A stretch of DNA of 15,621 nucleotides from JBOFDK01 sp051656485 (GCA_051656485.1 JBOGBZ010000032.1:1-15621); one strand, 5' to 3'; counted from the first letter of the stretch, positions 7,405 to 15,185 are shown. The notes: generated from the sequence alone by a model not told the origin. A program made the numbers and translations.

Positions 7405-8376
7405 ATGAAGAAAAGACAAATAGGAAGATTAATGATTGTAGTAAGCATGAGTAGCCTCCTCTTAGTAGGATGTGGCACACCGACAGGACTTAAAAAAGCA
7501 TCTGGAGAGATGAAAATAGCCGAGACGAAAGACATGAGAGATAAACTGATAGAGGATAAGAAACTTACTAAAATGAATGAAAGAGGTGTCCGCTTACAAG
7601 AAAGTCCTAAACGTGAAAATTGGGGAGGCATAGTGGAAAGAATGGAAAATAGCACCCTATATACTCATAGATTATATCCTAATCAGATGAATGAAGATAT
7701 TATCTTAGGGGCTTTTGATTCATGGAGGATGAATGAATTTATAGAGGAATGTAGAGCGATAGAATCTGAGGACATTAGAATCCTTAGTAAAGTATTGGGT
7801 GATTGTGCAGTTGTTTATAATACACAGCCCAATAATAAGAAAGATTATGAGATGGCAGTATCAGCTAGAATTAAAGACATTATCGATGAGGGTTATAATG
7901 CTTTAGTAGATGCAGTGAAGACAGAAGACTTCTTACTCAGCACCACTTCATTTAAAGGAGAGACAGCACATATTGTATTGGGGAATGCAATGGAAGTTAG
8001 TGGAGGTACTTTTTATTTAATCAATCCAATAGAGAATGAGAAGAACATGACTTATCATATACCAGCGCAGGTCAGATATGAACTTTTTATTAAAGACAAG
8101 GAACTACGAAAAGTAAAAGTATATATGGTAAAGCAACAAGGTACAGATATTGATTTTAGTGAGCTTGAACCTATCAAAAATATACGAGACCTTGTAGATA
8201 CAGGCAACTACTGGGAGTTAGAGATAGAAAGTATGCATCGCATCATCAACAAAGATAAGAAAAAGAATGCAAAAGGGGATATAGGTGCATGGAACTATGC
8301 GCTTAAAGTTATGCCACAGCATCAAAAAGACTCTCCAATACAGGAGAGTTATGTAGAAATCATTCTAGAGCCATAA
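7405..8376 (+). CDS. Predicted lipoprotein, function unknown, last gene of the ABC operon
   Basis: A 323-residue protein with a lipoprotein signal peptide: positive N-terminus (KKRQIGR), hydrophobic core and a lipobox LVGC with Cys23 as the expected lipidated residue. After it comes a lysine/glutamate-rich stretch, then a mixed domain from about 60 to 320 with no motif I can name. The ATG at 7405 is chosen because AGGAGG (7391-7396) is eight bases before it; a GTG at 7396 in frame would overlap the ribosome binding site. It begins 12 bases after the permease stop, so it belongs to the operon. It might be the extracellular partner of the exporter (a sensor, stabiliser or immunity factor), by analogy with the lipoprotein-like last genes of ytr operons. 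Confidence 0.85.
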   Translation: MKKRQIGRLMIVVSMSSLLLVGCGTPTGLKKASGEMKIAETKDMRDKLIEDKKLTKMNERGVRLQESPKRENWGGIVERMENSTLYTHRLYPNQMNEDIILGAFDSWRMNEFIEECRAIESEDIRILSKVLGDCAVVYNTQPNNKKDYEMAVSARIKDIIDEGYNALVDAVKTEDFLLSTTSFKGETAHIVLGNAMEVSGGTFYLINPIENEKNMTYHIPAQVRYELFIKDKELRKVKVYMVKQQGTDIDFSELEPIKNIRDLVDTGNYWELEIESMHRIINKDKKKNAKGDIGAWNYALKVMPQHQKDSPIQESYVEIILEP

Positions 8377-8425
8377 GTAGGTGAGTAAATTTCTAAAAAG
8401 AGTTTTAAAATAGGTAGAGCTGGGG

Positions 8426-8431
8426 TATAAT
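8426..8431 (+). promoter_or_regulatory. Candidate -10 element (TATAAT) in the intergenic region
   Basis: A perfect TATAAT is present, but 17-18 bases upstream there is only TTTTAA or GTTTTA, a poor -35. If it is active, RNA would begin near 8438, just in front of the hairpin at 8448-8479. Confidence 0.3.
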
Positions 8432-8447
8432 AAAAGAAAATAAGACA

Positions 8448-8479
8448 AATAGCTTAGATGCGGGAACATCTAAGCTATT
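8448..8479 (+). other. Stable hairpin with an incomplete terminator character
   Basis: AATAGCTTAGATG at 8448-8460 is exactly complementary to CATCTAAGCTATT at 8467-8479, with loop CGGGAA: 13 perfect pairs. The T run (8489-8495) is nine bases beyond the stem, so it is not a standard terminator. The 3' arm and following bases (8475-8486) are also 11/12 complementary to 8402-8413, which would compete with the hairpin. Confidence 0.55.
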
Positions 8480-8546
8480 CTAAAACAGTTTTTTTATTAA
8501 GGACTAGATTTTGGAATATACAGGTCTTACAAAATAAGCAATTTAT

Positions 8547-8589
8547 AAAAAATAAGGTACATTTGAAGATGAGGCCTTATTTTTTTTTT
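8547..8589. terminator. Terminator with long A/T stem
   Basis: AAAAAATAAGG at 8547-8557 pairs with CCTTATTTTTT at 8575-8585 (11 pairs) around a 17-base loop, and the T run continues to 8589. It can stop readthrough from the ABC operon or end a small transcript from the preceding region. Confidence 0.7.
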
Positions 8590-8678
8590 GTTTAGTTTTA
8601 ATTAAGACATCCGTTTTATAAAATTTTCCAATAGGTTATAATACATATAAAAGCAATAAACCTAGAAGGAGATAGACC

Positions 8679-9263
8679 ATGACGGAAAAAGAAAAAGCAC
8701 AATTAGGCCTACTGTATAACAATAATTATGATAAGCAGCTTATAAATGAAAGAACAGCTTGTAAGAAAATATGTAGGGAATACAATACCCTAGAGATAGA
8801 TGATTTTGAAGGTAGAGAAGAGGTTATAAGAAAGCTTGTCCATAAAATAGGGCGTGATTTTGTCATAGAGCAACCGATGTATTGTGATTATGGGTACAAT
8901 ATAGAGATAGGAAATAACTTCTATGCCAATCATAATCTTATCATTTTAGATGATGCGAAGGTGACCATAGGGGACTATGTCTTTATAGGTCCTGATTGTG
9001 GGATTTATACGGCGGGGCATCCGATTGATGCGGAGCAGCGTAATGAAGGGCTGGAGTATGCGTATCCCGTAACGATTGGTAACAATGTATGGATAGGTGG
9101 AGGTGTGAAGATCGTGCCAGGGGTCACTATCGGAGACAATACGATTATAGGTGCGGGAAGTGTGGTGACGAAGGACGTACCATCAAATGTGATAGCAGCG
9201 GGGAATCCATGTAAGGTGATACACGAGATTACTGAAGAGGATAAATATAAGTACAAGCAATAA
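8679..9263 (+). CDS. Sugar O-acetyltransferase (maltose/galactoside acetyltransferase type)
   Basis: A 194-residue left-handed beta-helix acetyltransferase. It has the N-terminal Maa-type helical cap (about 1-60), then hexapeptide repeats (about 73-165, for example IGNNVWIGGGVKIVPGVTIG) and the C-terminal GNPCKVI closing strand. His114, in AGHPIDAEQRN, matches the catalytic histidine of the galactoside acetyltransferase family, which moves acetyl groups from acetyl-CoA to sugars. The length fits the family. The ATG has AAGGAG ten bases upstream. A TATAAT at 8637-8642 lies 37 bases before the start, although its -35 is weak. The greA-like gene follows after 24 bases, so they may be cotranscribed. 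The true sugar substrate is unknown. Confidence 0.93.
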   Translation: MTEKEKAQLGLLYNNNYDKQLINERTACKKICREYNTLEIDDFEGREEVIRKLVHKIGRDFVIEQPMYCDYGYNIEIGNNFYANHNLIILDDAKVTIGDYVFIGPDCGIYTAGHPIDAEQRNEGLEYAYPVTIGNNVWIGGGVKIVPGVTIGDNTIIGAGSVVTKDVPSNVIAAGNPCKVIHEITEEDKYKYKQ

Positions 9264-9287
9264 GAAAGATAGAGGAGGAGAAAGGGT

Positions 9288-9764
9288 ATGCGAAATTTTT
9301 TGACACCAGAGGATATTAAGAAGATGCAAGAAGAGATCGAGCATCGTAAGGTTGTGGAGAGAAAAAGGCTAAATGAAGATGTGAAGGAAGCACGTGCACA
9401 TGGGGATTTAAGCGAGAACTTCGAGTATAAGGCAGCGAAGAGAGAACGTGGGAAGAATGAAGGTCGTATCAGATATCTAGAACGTATGATTAAGACTGCT
9501 AAGGTTATTTCCAGCGATAGTAAGGCTAATGAAGTAGGACTTGGGAAGACAGTGACCATTAAGTTTTTAGATGATGATTTTGAGACTACTTATACCATGG
9601 TGACGACTATTGATACAGATGCCGTTAACAATAAAATTAGTATTGAATCACCATTGGGAAAGAAGCTTTTCAAGCATAAAGTAGGGGAACAAATAGAGAT
9701 CGAATCACCAGATGGAAGTTATACAGTAGAGATTATGGCCATAGAAGGCAATACTGACAATTAA
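9288..9764 (+). CDS. GreA-family transcription elongation factor
   Basis: A 158-residue GreA-type protein, the usual length. The N-terminal coiled coil (about 5-75) carries GDLSENFEY at its tip, and Asp40 and Glu43 match the acidic residues that enter the RNA polymerase secondary channel and stimulate cleavage of stalled RNA. The C-terminal FKBP-like domain has SPLGKKLF...VGEQIEI near 121-138. It has Phe45 where the family normally has Ala, and the N-terminus (RNFLTPEDI) lacks the common LTxEGxxxLxxEL block, so it may be a GreA paralogue rather than the main copy. AGGAGG precedes the ATG. Whether another greA exists cannot be seen here. Confidence 0.9.
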   Translation: MRNFLTPEDIKKMQEEIEHRKVVERKRLNEDVKEARAHGDLSENFEYKAAKRERGKNEGRIRYLERMIKTAKVISSDSKANEVGLGKTVTIKFLDDDFETTYTMVTTIDTDAVNNKISIESPLGKKLFKHKVGEQIEIESPDGSYTVEIMAIEGNTDN

Positions 9765-9788
9765 AATGTTAAGAATACTCAGATAAAG

Positions 9789-9817
9789 TTGACATCAGCC
9801 TAAATAAAAAATACTAT
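9789..9817 (+). promoter_or_regulatory. Sigma-A-like promoter of the TraB/CapA/decarboxylase/yaaR operon
   Basis: A consensus TTGACA at 9789-9794 and TACTAT at 9812-9817 are exactly 17 bases apart, about 30 bases before the GTG start of the next gene. No terminator follows greA, so some readthrough into this unit is also possible. Confidence 0.72.
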
Positions 9818-9848
9818 TAAAGTATAAAGGTGAGAAGGAGGAAAAGAA

Positions 9849-11210
9849 GTGTTAAAGTTCAAAGGAAGTTTCAAAAAACCACTTATAACGGCAATACTCA
9901 TCATAGGAACCCTCAATTTTTATACACCATGTCAGGCAGATACAGTACAACGTCCCGATGATTGGGCATTAAGTGAATTATATGAAGCAGAGGTAAGCGG
10001 CATCTTGCCTCTAGATTGGCAGCAAACCTTACATCAGGTCATTACAGCAGACCAATTAAGGTACATCATCAGAGGACTAGAAGAAAAACTGGCATTAGCT
10101 GGTTTAGAAAAAGAAGTAGAGGTCAGCTATACATTAGGGACGACGAGACAGCAAGTATTAGAAGTGTACTATCAAGTACTTAGGCAATACGGGGAGCAAC
10201 TAGACTTAGGGAGTAATGCCATTACATATATGATAGACCATAAGATTGTAGCAGGAGATAAGGATGGTAATATCAATAATACAAAGCCTTGCACAGTACA
10301 GGAGGCTACACTTTTTGCCAATCGTTTACTCGGTCACGTATACGGCGTATTAGATGAAGGCTCTAAGGGGTATATGTGGGAGGTTACGAGAGGTAATCGT
10401 ACTGTTTATTTATTAGGCTCTGTACACTTATCTAACCAAGAATTATACCCTTTTAATGAGGACCTTAATGGCATTATCCAAAAAGTAGATAAAGTTGCTT
10501 TTGAAGTAGACTTCAATGACCAAAGGGGTATGGCATATTATTTACAGAAGCAGATGTATACAGGTGATACGAATTTGAAAGCGGATTTGCCTGAGGAACT
10601 TTATAGGGATACGATACAGATTATGAGGGAGATAGGTATTTCAGAAGAGCAAGCCATTAAGTATAAACCATGGGCTATTGCGAATCTTATCCCTACTGTA
10701 AAGGTAGAAGAGGTACAGACAAGTACGCACCCAGCAGGAAACCTTCCTACGGTGGATACTTATATCTATACCAAAAGTCTTATAGCAGACAAAGAAATAC
10801 TAGAATTAGAAGGGCATGTCTTCCAAGCAGATATGTATGATGAGATGGCACTAGACTTACAAATCGGACGCTTACAAGAAAGCATCCAACTTTATAATGA
10901 AGAAACAGATGAAGAGACAGATGCCATTGATACGGCTATTTACTGGGGAGAAGCATTTAGAGAAGGCGATATAGAAGGCTTTATGTACTCTTATCCAAAA
11001 GATGAACTGCTTCAAGAAGAGGATGCATTCATGCAGATGCTTTTCTCAAAGAGAGATGAACAGATGACAAAGAAAGTCATCGAATACCTGCTTTCACCAG
11101 GAGATGCAGATTATCTTGTGGTAGCAGGAGCAGGGCATATGATCGGTGAGCAGGGCATCGTAGCACGTTTACAGAAATTAGGGTATCAAGTAAAGCCAGT
11201 TTATTATTAA
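9849..11210 (+). CDS. Secreted SLH-like plus TraB/GumN-family protein
   Basis: A 453-residue protein starting at GTG, with GAAGGAGGA upstream. A Sec-type signal peptide (about 1-30, ending CQA) suggests export. Residues 36-165 look like two S-layer-homology-type repeats (WALSELYEAEVSGIL...ITADQL and AITYMIDHKIVAGDKDG), which would bind cell-wall polymers. From about 176 comes a TraB/GumN (PrgY/TIKI-like) domain with both GxxH motifs, GSVH at 190-193 and GAGH at 427-430, plus FEVD with Glu219 and Arg402. These are the putative metal and catalytic residues of this family, some of which act as membrane or extracellular metalloproteases. The target is unknown. It is the first gene of a tight operon with the capA-like gene 23 bases downstream. 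Confidence 0.88.
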   Translation: MLKFKGSFKKPLITAILIIGTLNFYTPCQADTVQRPDDWALSELYEAEVSGILPLDWQQTLHQVITADQLRYIIRGLEEKLALAGLEKEVEVSYTLGTTRQQVLEVYYQVLRQYGEQLDLGSNAITYMIDHKIVAGDKDGNINNTKPCTVQEATLFANRLLGHVYGVLDEGSKGYMWEVTRGNRTVYLLGSVHLSNQELYPFNEDLNGIIQKVDKVAFEVDFNDQRGMAYYLQKQMYTGDTNLKADLPEELYRDTIQIMREIGISEEQAIKYKPWAIANLIPTVKVEEVQTSTHPAGNLPTVDTYIYTKSLIADKEILELEGHVFQADMYDEMALDLQIGRLQESIQLYNEETDEETDAIDTAIYWGEAFREGDIEGFMYSYPKDELLQEEDAFMQMLFSKRDEQMTKKVIEYLLSPGDADYLVVAGAGHMIGEQGIVARLQKLGYQVKPVYY

Positions 11211-11233
11211 GTTGTATCATAGAGGGGGAAAAG

Positions 11234-12361
11234 ATGGGGAGAAGAAGCGGAAGAATTGTGACACTGATGCTTGCAATGATACTTGTACTCAGTGTAGCAG
11301 TACAAGGTGTAAATACTACTTATTACGTACCAGCAAACGTATTAGAATATCAAAGTTACTTTCATTACAACCGTTTTTATCAAGCAATCATAGAAGAAAA
11401 AAACAAACAACAGCAAAGTACACAAGAACCAATACAGCAAGAAGACCCCACCATTACAATCTCAGCAGCAGGAGATGTAACCCTTGGGTATTACTATGGT
11501 CAGAATGAATGGAACCGCTTTGATAAGGTATCAGAAAAAGAAGGCATGGCTTACTTCTTTAAGAATGTGGCACCGATATTTAAAGCAGATGATCTAACCA
11601 TAGTCAATTTAGAAGGACCATTGACCACTGGGGGACAACGCGTAGATAAGAAGTTTGCTATGAAAGGTGAGCCTAGCTATACTCAGATTCTTTTAGATGG
11701 CGATGTAGAAGCAGTGAGCCTTGCGAATAATCATACCTATGACTATGGTACAGAAGGTTATAAACAGACGAAAGAGGCATTAACCAATGCAGGTATCGGC
11801 TACTTTGGAGAGGATGGCAACCATTATATGGAGGTCAATGGCATTAAGGTGGCACTTATCGGTGCGAAAGGTTGGGATAATAGTAAAGGTACCAAGGAAA
11901 AGCTTAGACAATCTTTAGAAGCAGCCAAAGAGAAGGCGGACCTAAGTATTGTGATGTTTCACTGGGGCATTGAACGTGAGTTTTATCCAAACAAAGTACA
12001 GCAAGACTTAGGCTACTATGCAATCGACCAAGGCGCTGACTTAGTACTCGGTTCACATCCTCACGTTGTACAAGGAATTGAAAAATACAAAGGAAAAAGC
12101 ATCATTTATAGCTTAGGGAATTTCGCTTTTGGAGGGAATCGTAACCCTGATGATAAAGATAGCTTTATCTATCAGGAGACTTTCAAATTGACGAAAGATG
12201 GTATACAGTCGGTGGCATCCAAAGTGATTCCATGCCGGATATCATCTACCACCAGTAGTAATAATTATCAGCCGACGCCATTAGTAGGTGAAGACGCAGA
12301 AAAAGTAATGAATCGCATCATTAAGTACAGTAGTCAGTTTAACGAAAGTTATTTTAAATAA
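11234..12361 (+). CDS. CapA-like (PGA_cap) metallophosphatase-fold protein, membrane-anchored or secreted
   Basis: A 375-residue protein with a signal peptide or anchor at about 8-26, a Gln-rich linker at 58-70, then a PGA_cap domain from about 73. The domain has AAGDVTLG (Asp81), VNLEGPLT (Asn125, Glu127), LANNHTYDYG (Asn166, His167), FHWGIE (His243), GSHPHVVQ (His275, His277) and YSLGNFAFG (Asn296). These match the metal-binding motifs of the calcineurin-like fold. CapA of Bacillus anthracis works in poly-gamma-glutamate capsule synthesis, but no capB or capC lies nearby, so that role is not supported here. GAGGGGG is seven bases before the ATG. It follows the TraB-type gene closely. Confidence 0.92.
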   Translation: MGRRSGRIVTLMLAMILVLSVAVQGVNTTYYVPANVLEYQSYFHYNRFYQAIIEEKNKQQQSTQEPIQQEDPTITISAAGDVTLGYYYGQNEWNRFDKVSEKEGMAYFFKNVAPIFKADDLTIVNLEGPLTTGGQRVDKKFAMKGEPSYTQILLDGDVEAVSLANNHTYDYGTEGYKQTKEALTNAGIGYFGEDGNHYMEVNGIKVALIGAKGWDNSKGTKEKLRQSLEAAKEKADLSIVMFHWGIEREFYPNKVQQDLGYYAIDQGADLVLGSHPHVVQGIEKYKGKSIIYSLGNFAFGGNRNPDDKDSFIYQETFKLTKDGIQSVASKVIPCRISSTTSSNNYQPTPLVGEDAEKVMNRIIKYSSQFNESYFK

Positions 12362-12367
12362 TCAGCA

Positions 12368-13807
12368 ATGAAAGAAGAAAGCGAGCACAACATGGAGGCA
12401 CCATTATACGACGCATTAGTACATTATAGTAAGACCAAGCACCCTTTTCATATGCCAGGGCATAAGTTAGGAAGCTTTGGAGATATGAAGTCTCTTGACT
12501 TAACGGCACTGGATGTGACAGAGGCGAATGGGCTTGATAATCTTTATGAAGCAGAAGGCATCATAAAGGAGGCAATGGAGAAACTGAGTGGATTTTATGG
12601 CTCAGAGGATACCATCATGCTTACCAATGGCTCTACAGCAGGCATTTTGGCAAGTATACTTACCGTATGTAAGCCAGGGGAGAAACTTCTAGTGGCGAGG
12701 AATTGTCATCATAGTGTATGGCATGGCCTTATCCTTTCAGGAGCGGTACCCATCTATATCAATCCTCAATATGATGAAGAGACTGGTCTACTTACAGTTC
12801 TTCCAAAAGAAGAGGTAGAAAGAGCGTTAGAGAAGCATCCTGACTGTAAGGGAGCGATCATCGTAAGTCCAACTTATGAAGGGATTACTTCAGATGTGCA
12901 AGGCATTGCAGAAATACTTCATGAAAAAGATAAGTGTCTCATCGTAGATGAAGCACATGGGGCGCACTTTGAAGTCGCACCGTATTTTCCTGTAAGCAGT
13001 CTGAAATTAGGTGCAGATATCGTCATTCATAGTATGCACAAGACACTGCCGACCCTTACACAGAGTGCTTTAATGCACCTAGGAAGTAATCGCATATCGA
13101 AAGAGCAACTCATTAAAAGCTTGAGAATGGTACAGACAAGTAGCCCATCCTATGTCATGATGGCAGTTATGGATTATATGCGTGCTTATATAGAAACACA
13201 TAGAGAAACAATAGAAAAAGACTATATCAGACCTTTAGAAGCAAGTAGAGTAAGGCTTAAAGAAATGAAGTACCTTACGCTACTGGATCAAGAGAAGGAT
13301 TATGATAAAGGAAAGCTTGTGGTATTTACCCATAGAAGTTCCATAGATGGTGAGACGTTAGCAACGTTACTTGAAGAGAAGTATCAGCTAGTGTGTGAGG
13401 CTACCTTACCTCAAGGTGTTATTTTAATGACCACTTTAGCAGATAATGAAAAGACATTAAAGTTAGTGACCGAAGTCCTTATAGAAATAGACCAGACATT
13501 AAGTAAGTGTGATGAAGATGTCGATACAATACAAGAGAGTGTCGATCTTGTGCGAACGAGTAGGACATTAAGTCCTAGAGATGTTTATTATAGTGAGACG
13601 ACGAACCGCGAGGTAGAGATGTGTAAAGGATATGTGTGTAAAGAACATATCATGATGTACCCACCAGGTATACCTCTTGTATGTATAGGTGAGGTGTTTG
13701 ATGAAGAACATATCGCACTGATTAAAAGATGGCAACATCGTTTAAAAGGGATTCACATAGAGAATGGTAACATTATTTGTAAAGTAGGTAGAAGTGATTT
13801 AGAATAA
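12368..13807 (+). CDS. Orn/Lys/Arg decarboxylase (PLP-dependent, YaaO type)
   Basis: A 479-residue, fold-type I PLP enzyme of the short, prokaryotic Orn/Lys/Arg decarboxylase class (YaaO/SpeA-like, about 480 residues). Its substrate may be lysine, arginine or ornithine. Visible features: HMPGHK near 28-33, the TNGST cofactor region (86-90), IVDEAHGAH with Asp194, and the Schiff-base lysine Lys225 in SMHKTLPTLTQSA. The C-terminal domain (about 380-479) includes the PPGIPL motif. The start is uncertain: the ATG at 12368 has no recognisable ribosome binding site, and a second in-frame ATG at 12392 has only a weak one. It begins six bases after the capA-like stop, so translation may be coupled. 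In Bacillus this gene is followed by tmk and yaaQ; here yaaR comes directly. Confidence 0.92.
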   Translation: MKEESEHNMEAPLYDALVHYSKTKHPFHMPGHKLGSFGDMKSLDLTALDVTEANGLDNLYEAEGIIKEAMEKLSGFYGSEDTIMLTNGSTAGILASILTVCKPGEKLLVARNCHHSVWHGLILSGAVPIYINPQYDEETGLLTVLPKEEVERALEKHPDCKGAIIVSPTYEGITSDVQGIAEILHEKDKCLIVDEAHGAHFEVAPYFPVSSLKLGADIVIHSMHKTLPTLTQSALMHLGSNRISKEQLIKSLRMVQTSSPSYVMMAVMDYMRAYIETHRETIEKDYIRPLEASRVRLKEMKYLTLLDQEKDYDKGKLVVFTHRSSIDGETLATLLEEKYQLVCEATLPQGVILMTTLADNEKTLKLVTEVLIEIDQTLSKCDEDVDTIQESVDLVRTSRTLSPRDVYYSETTNREVEMCKGYVCKEHIMMYPPGIPLVCIGEVFDEEHIALIKRWQHRLKGIHIENGNIICKVGRSDLE

Positions 13808-13829
13808 CAGTAAAGATAGGGGGATGCTT

Positions 13830-14276
13830 ATGGCTAATCTACAGATTAATCCAATGCAAATGCCACAGCTCAAGGAATTAGTATCAAAGCAAGATGTACA
13901 GGTTGATAAAGGCTTTAAGTTTACCTTACTTAGCCATATAGAAGAATCAGAGCTACAAGATACCTTGAAGCGAATGATCGAAGACATCACAAGCCAAGGA
14001 AATAAAATAGCGAATCATATGGATGTAAGGGATGTAAGAGTTTATCGCAATATGGTTTCAGACTTTTTAGGTGAAGTAGTAGCGAATACCCATAAGTTCT
14101 CGAGAGATAACTTCCTTGATAGAAGAGGGCGCCATAGGGTGTATGGGATTGTACGCCTCGTTAATCAAAAAATTGATGAGTTAGCAAGAGAGCTTATACG
14201 TGCTGAAAGCAATCACTTAGAGATACTTGAGCGCGTAGGGGAAATCCAAGGCTTATTATTAGATATTGTAACTTGA
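13830..14276 (+). CDS. yaaR: YaaR-family protein (DUF327)
   Basis: A 148-residue helical protein. The recognisable YaaR/DUF327 core is the segment with DFLGEVVANTHKF followed by GRHRVYGIVRLVNQKIDELARELI (about 85-130), then an amphipathic C-terminal helix with ILERVGEIQGLLLDI. The function is unknown in any organism I know of. The family is normally found with decarboxylase, tmk, yaaQ and holB. The ATG at 13830 is favoured over the one six bases earlier because AGGGGG ends immediately before the earlier one and is six bases from the chosen one. It closes the operon and is followed by a terminator only eight bases after the stop. Confidence 0.88.
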   Translation: MANLQINPMQMPQLKELVSKQDVQVDKGFKFTLLSHIEESELQDTLKRMIEDITSQGNKIANHMDVRDVRVYRNMVSDFLGEVVANTHKFSRDNFLDRRGRHRVYGIVRLVNQKIDELARELIRAESNHLEILERVGEIQGLLLDIVT

Positions 14277-14283
14277 TGACAAG

Positions 14284-14309
14284 AAGAGGTGTGGTACATC
14301 TCTTTTTTT
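14284..14309 (+). terminator. Rho-independent terminator after yaaR
   Basis: AAGAGGTGT (14284-14292) pairs with ACATCTCTT (14296-14304, one wobble) around a three-base loop, and the T run extends to 14309. It marks the end of the operon that starts at 9789, and it overlaps the upstream in-frame GTG of the next ORF, which argues against that start. Confidence 0.88.
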
Positions 14310-14333
14310 CATAGAAAGAAAGGGTACGGCTTG

Positions 14334-15185
14334 ATGAAAAAGCGAAAACAAATCGATATCAAAAAGATATTAAAAATGTCACTTACGATGAATGGTTTAC
14401 AGCTGGTATTAATATTAGCAGTGGTGGGCTATGCACTTTTCTATAAGAATGATGATATGGATAACCTTATCTATATCACCTTAGCCTTAACGATGCTCAA
14501 TAGCTGTATGACGGCAGGTGGCTACTATTTTACTTTTTATAAGAAGAAAAACAGTCTAGAAGAAACTATAGAAAATCTAGAGGTACTTAATAGCAAGCTG
14601 AGAGAACAACGCCATGATTACCTCAACCATCTTCAAGTTATTTATGGGCTGATGGAGTTAGAAGAGTTTGAAGAGGCAAAGAACTATATGGAACCTGTCT
14701 ATAAAGACATCTTGAAGGTAAGTAAAGCCTTAAAGACGAGCCATGCAGCGATTAATGCCCTACTTCAAGCAAAGATGCAGGTAGCAGAGGAACGTCAGAT
14801 TGATATGTACTTAGAAATCAAGACAAATCTTAAGGCGATTCCATTAGAACCATGGGAGCTTTGCAAAGTATTGGCAAACATTATCGATAATGGGATACGT
14901 GCTTTAGCAGATAATGAAGGAAACAAAAGCATTTATATTGATATGAGTGAGAATATGACCCATTATATGATTCATATCTATAATAATGGACCTCAGATTC
15001 CATCCTACCAACTAAGAGATATCTTTGAAGAAGGCTTTACGACTAAAGCTGGGGAAGGGCATGGTATGGGGCTTTACATTACAAAGACAATCCTTGAAAA
15101 AGTAGAGGGAACAATAGAAGCAGCTTCAAGGAGAGATAAAACATACTTTTCCATAGAACTTCCTAAAGTGACAATTGAGTCTTAA
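14334..15185 (+). CDS. SpoOB-type sensor histidine kinase
   Basis: A 283-residue membrane kinase. Two hydrophobic segments (about 18-37 and 43-68) are followed by a dimerisation/phosphotransfer helix with HDYLNHLQVIYGLMEL, where His94 is the expected phosphorylation site. Then comes a GHKL ATPase domain with the N box ANIIDNGIRAL (Asn182 to Asn186), IFEEGFTTK, and the G box GEGHGMGL (240-247). This is the SpoOB/LytS-like branch rather than classical HisKA. The ATG at 14334 is chosen because GAAAGGG lies ten bases upstream; a TTG at 14331 is close and possible. A GTG at 14289 would lie inside the terminator. No response regulator gene is adjacent, so it is an orphan or works with one elsewhere. 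Confidence 0.9.
   Translation: MKKRKQIDIKKILKMSLTMNGLQLVLILAVVGYALFYKNDDMDNLIYITLALTMLNSCMTAGGYYFTFYKKKNSLEETIENLEVLNSKLREQRHDYLNHLQVIYGLMELEEFEEAKNYMEPVYKDILKVSKALKTSHAAINALLQAKMQVAEERQIDMYLEIKTNLKAIPLEPWELCKVLANIIDNGIRALADNEGNKSIYIDMSENMTHYMIHIYNNGPQIPSYQLRDIFEEGFTTKAGEGHGMGLYITKTILEKVEGTIEAASRRDKTYFSIELPKVTIES

Larger units (their letters stand above)
8377..8678 (+). other. Structured 302-base intergenic region
   Basis: No ORF of any length with a ribosome binding site is visible. The stretch holds a perfect TATAAT at 8426-8431, a hairpin at 8448-8479, a long A/T-rich terminator at 8547-8589 and a TATAAT at 8637-8642 ahead of the acetyltransferase gene. AAATAAG recurs in it (near 8439, 8532 and 8550). 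It probably ends the ABC operon and starts the next unit, with room for a small RNA. Confidence 0.6.

Noticed and set aside
7405..7473. Idea that the lipoprotein signal peptide releases a pheromone-like octapeptide, as in enterococci
   Set aside because: The residues before Cys23 are hydrophobic as in every lipoprotein signal peptide, so there is no specific evidence for a pheromone here.
7368..7655. Minus-strand ORF opposite the lipoprotein gene
   Set aside because: It runs antisense to a gene with its own ribosome binding site and signal peptide, and has no support itself.
9005..9559. Minus-strand ORF of 184 codons opposite the acetyltransferase and greA-like genes
   Set aside because: It is serine/leucine-rich antisense of two well-recognised genes, with no ribosome binding site or family match. 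It looks like a frame shadow.
11212..11508. Plus-strand ORF in another frame over the start of the capA-like gene
   Set aside because: The frame is low-complexity and Arg/Thr-rich, and the capA-like frame has domain motifs and a proper start.
11234..13807. Poly-gamma-glutamate capsule locus
   Set aside because: Only a CapA-like protein is present. There is no CapB ligase or CapC-type gene next to it.
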